From Pseudomonadota bacterium (GTDB lineage: Bacteria > Desulfobacterota > Syntrophia > Syntrophales > JADFWA01), in the NCBI GenBank assembly GCA_030612385.1, contig JAUWNZ010000062.1:1-7110 (forward strand): DNA of 7,110 bases. Direction: 5' to 3'. How positions within the stretch are numbered: position 1 is the stretch's first letter; each line of letters starts with the position of its first letter. Shown here piece after piece: positions 4,969 through 7,110 of the stretch. The translations under genes were made by a program, and so were the position numbers. The notes under the pieces were generated by a model that did no database searches, was not told the DNA's origin, and worked only from the letters and a program-made list of their open reading frames with translations.

Positions 4969-7110
4969 ATGTTCAATTTTGGCAAAGGTAATGAAAAAAA
5001 AGAAAATATGGTTATTCCTCTCCTTCCATTGAGAGATGTTGTGGTGTTCCCCTATATGATCGTGCCTCTTTTTGTCGGCAGGGAAGAATCGATAAATGCC
5101 CTCGAATCCGCCATGAAACACGATAAAGAAATATTTTTAGCAGCGCAGAAGAGCGCTCAAAAAGAAGATCCGACAAAAGACGATATCTACATGGTTGGCA
5201 CTGTAGGGATCATTATTCAGCTATTGAGGCTTCCGGATGGAACGGTGAAGGTTCTCGTTGAAGGAAAAAAGAGGGGGAAGATCAAAAGATATATTCCCAA
5301 TGTAGATTTTTATCTTGTTGATGTTGAAGAGATGGAAGATAGCGGCAGCGCCACAACCGTTAAGATAGAAGCGTTAATGAGGAGCGCTTCGGAAACACTT
5401 GAGAAGTATTTAAGGTTGAGCAACAGGATACCCTCCGGGGTAAATACAGTTGTATCATCTATAGACAGTCCTTCGAAGTTGACCGATGTTATAGCGTCTC
5501 ATCTTAGTGTCAAGCTGGAGAGCAGGCAAAAGATTTTGGAAATGTTAGAAGTGCCGGACAGACTTGAAATGATATATGAACTAATGCTCTCTGAAATAGA
5601 AATCCTTCAGGTAGAGAAAAAGATAAAGGGACGTGTAAAGAAGCAGATGGAAAAGACCCAGAAGGACTACTATCTTAATGAACAGATGAGGGCAATCCAG
5701 AATGAGATGGGGGAGAAGGATGACTTCAAGAGTGAAATTGAGGAGATCGAGAAAAGGTTAAAGAAAAAGAAATTATCGGACGAGGCAGCCAAAAAGGTAA
5801 AGCAGGAAATAAAGAAATTAAAGATGATGTCGCCCATGTCTGCCGAGGCAACGGTGGTCAGAAATTATATAGACTGGATATTGGATATGCCCTGGTCTAA
5901 AAAAACTTCAAACAAGCACACTCTAAAAGAATCGGAAGTAATATTAGAAGAAGATCATTACGGTCTTAAAAGAGTTAAAGAGAGGATATTGGAATACCTT
6001 GCGGTTCAGACCTTAGTGAAAAAGAATAAGGGGCCAATTCTCTGTCTTGTTGGACCTCCAGGCGTCGGCAAGACATCCGTGGCCAAATCGGTTGCAAGGG
6101 CCACTGACAGAAAATTTGTCAGGTTCTCACTTGGCGGCATTAGAGATGAGGCTGAGATAAGGGGGCATAGAAGAACGTATATCGGCGCCATGCCTGGAAA
6201 GATTATTCAACTGCTAAAGAAGGCCGGTTCAGATAATCCTGTATTTTGCCTTGATGAGGTTGATAAATTAAGCTCGGATTACAGAGGAGATCCTTCCTCG
6301 GCTCTTTTAGAGGCGCTCGATCCGGAGCAGAATGATGCCTTCAATGATAATTATCTCGAGGTCGATTATGATCTCTCCGATGTGATGTTTATAACGACTG
6401 CCAATATCCTGGATACGATACCGGCGCCTCTCAGGGACAGGATGGAGGTTATTCGAATTGCGGGATATACGGAACAGGAGAAGTTAAAAATAGCGAGGAG
6501 ATTTCTCGTTCCGAAAGAGATTGAAGCAAACGGCCTGACAAAGGAGAATATCAGTTTTTCCAATGGCGCCATTCTGAATATTATAAGGCAGTACACAAGA
6601 GAGGCTGGAGTTAGAAGCCTGGAGAGAGAAATTGCATCGATATGCAGAAAAGTGGCCAGAGAGATTGTTACTAACGGTAGTAGTGGACAGATTAAGATAA
6701 CATCCAATTCACATCAAAAATATCTTGGTGTTCCAAAGTTCAGGCATGGAGAAACCGAGGGAAAAGACGAAATAGGACTGACGGTCGGTCTGGCCTGGAC
6801 TGAGGTAGGAGGTGAACTTCTCACTATAGAAACATCTCTTATGCGTGGCAAAGGTAATTTAATTCTGACCGGGAAGTTGGGAGATGTAATGCAGGAATCC
6901 GCCCAGGCTGCTCTCACTTATGTGCGTGCGAGGGCTGATAGCCTTGGGCTTTCAGAAGATTTTTATAGAAAAACAGATATTCACGTGCATGTTCCTGAAG
7001 GAGCTATACCAAAAGATGGACCATCCGCCGGGATAGCCATAGCAGTGTCGATAGCCTCGGCTTTTCTAAAGAGAAAGGTAAGAGGGGATCTGGCAATGAC
7101 CGGTGAGATT
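4969..7110 (+). CDS. lon: ATP-dependent protease Lon (LonA type), truncated by the window end
   Basis: This open frame runs 714 codons without a stop to the window edge; roughly 70-100 C-terminal residues are missing. Lon is a cytoplasmic hexameric AAA+ serine protease degrading misfolded and regulatory proteins. The N-terminal substrate-binding domain begins at [12 protein letters not shown] (17-28). A helical linker contains [13 protein letters not shown] (235-247). The AAA+ domain has Walker A GPPGVGKT (362-369), pore loop YIGAMPG (404-410), Walker B FCLDEVD (426-432), sensor 1 Asn479, arginine finger Arg491 and sensor 2 Arg549. The protease domain starts near GLAWTEVGG (607-615) and shows the catalytic Ser686 in PKDGPSAG; the partner Lys, expected near residue 729, lies beyond the window. 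The ATG has AAGGA ten bases upstream. An alternative start at Met14 lacks a good ribosome site. It probably belongs to the clpX transcript. Confidence 0.97.
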   Translation, partial: MFNFGKGNEKKENMVIPLLPLRDVVVFPYMIVPLFVGREESINALESAMKHDKEIFLAAQKSAQKEDPTKDDIYMVGTVGIIIQLLRLPDGTVKVLVEGKKRGKIKRYIPNVDFYLVDVEEMEDSGSATTVKIEALMRSASETLEKYLRLSNRIPSGVNTVVSSIDSPSKLTDVIASHLSVKLESRQKILEMLEVPDRLEMIYELMLSEIEILQVEKKIKGRVKKQMEKTQKDYYLNEQMRAIQNEMGEKDDFKSEIEEIEKRLKKKKLSDEAAKKVKQEIKKLKMMSPMSAEATVVRNYIDWILDMPWSKKTSNKHTLKESEVILEEDHYGLKRVKERILEYLAVQTLVKKNKGPILCLVGPPGVGKTSVAKSVARATDRKFVRFSLGGIRDEAEIRGHRRTYIGAMPGKIIQLLKKAGSDNPVFCLDEVDKLSSDYRGDPSSALLEALDPEQNDAFNDNYLEVDYDLSDVMFITTANILDTIPAPLRDRMEVIRIAGYTEQEKLKIARRFLVPKEIEANGLTKENISFSNGAILNIIRQYTREAGVRSLEREIASICRKVAREIVTNGSSGQIKITSNSHQKYLGVPKFRHGETEGKDEIGLTVGLAWTEVGGELLTIETSLMRGKGNLILTGKLGDVMQESAQAALTYVRARADSLGLSEDFYRKTDIHVHVPEGAIPKDGPSAGIAIAVSIASAFLKRKVRGDLAMTGEI

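Noticed and set aside
4213..5121. Long minus-strand open frame (302 codons) antisense to clpX and the start of lon
   Set aside because: It overlaps two well-conserved genes, is rich in Ser, Ile and Phe as expected of a shadow translation, and shows no recognisable motif.
4969..7110. Lon as a pseudogene because its catalytic lysine is not seen
   Set aside because: The frame is uninterrupted and the lysine is expected about 15 residues past the window edge, so this is truncation by the window only.

Overview
This window is a housekeeping protein-quality-control locus from a Gram-negative bacterium of moderate-to-low GC content. The plus strand carries a strong-looking promoter, a tRNA-Leu(UAG) gene, trigger factor (tig), clpP, clpX and the first 714 codons of lon, which runs off the right edge. 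This gene order with this kind of trigger factor, together with an LpxH-like lipid A enzyme at the left edge, best fits a deltaproteobacterial (Desulfobacterota-like) genome. That placement is inferred from gene order and general sequence character, not from a phylogeny.

Left region (1-1379): two genes lie on the minus strand. One is a PHP-domain phosphoesterase (495-1148). Downstream of it in the direction of transcription is the N-terminal part of an LpxH-type UDP-2,3-diacylglucosamine hydrolase (1-237, cut by the window edge). The 257-base gap between them and the 231-base gap upstream of the tRNA are filled largely by short intergenic repeats: heptamer tandem arrays, overlapping palindromes and a REP-like hairpin.

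Right region (1380-7110): the mature tRNA ends 23 bases before tig with no visible terminator, so tRNA and tig are probably co-transcribed from the TTGACA/TATTAT promoter at 1332-1360. tig and clpP abut with no gap, which suggests translational coupling. clpP and clpX are separated by 231 bases containing a 200-base MITE-like element with 30-base inverted ends, and its right end touches the clpX ribosome binding site. lon follows clpX after 41 bases. Functionally, trigger factor meets nascent chains at the ribosome, ClpX unfolds tagged proteins into the ClpP chamber, and Lon degrades misfolded and regulatory proteins.

All complete proteins look full length, with the expected catalytic residues. 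I found no new enzyme system. The unusual content is in the intergenic DNA, where several unrelated families of small repeats occupy nearly every gap of the locus, including one inside the clpP-clpX operon.
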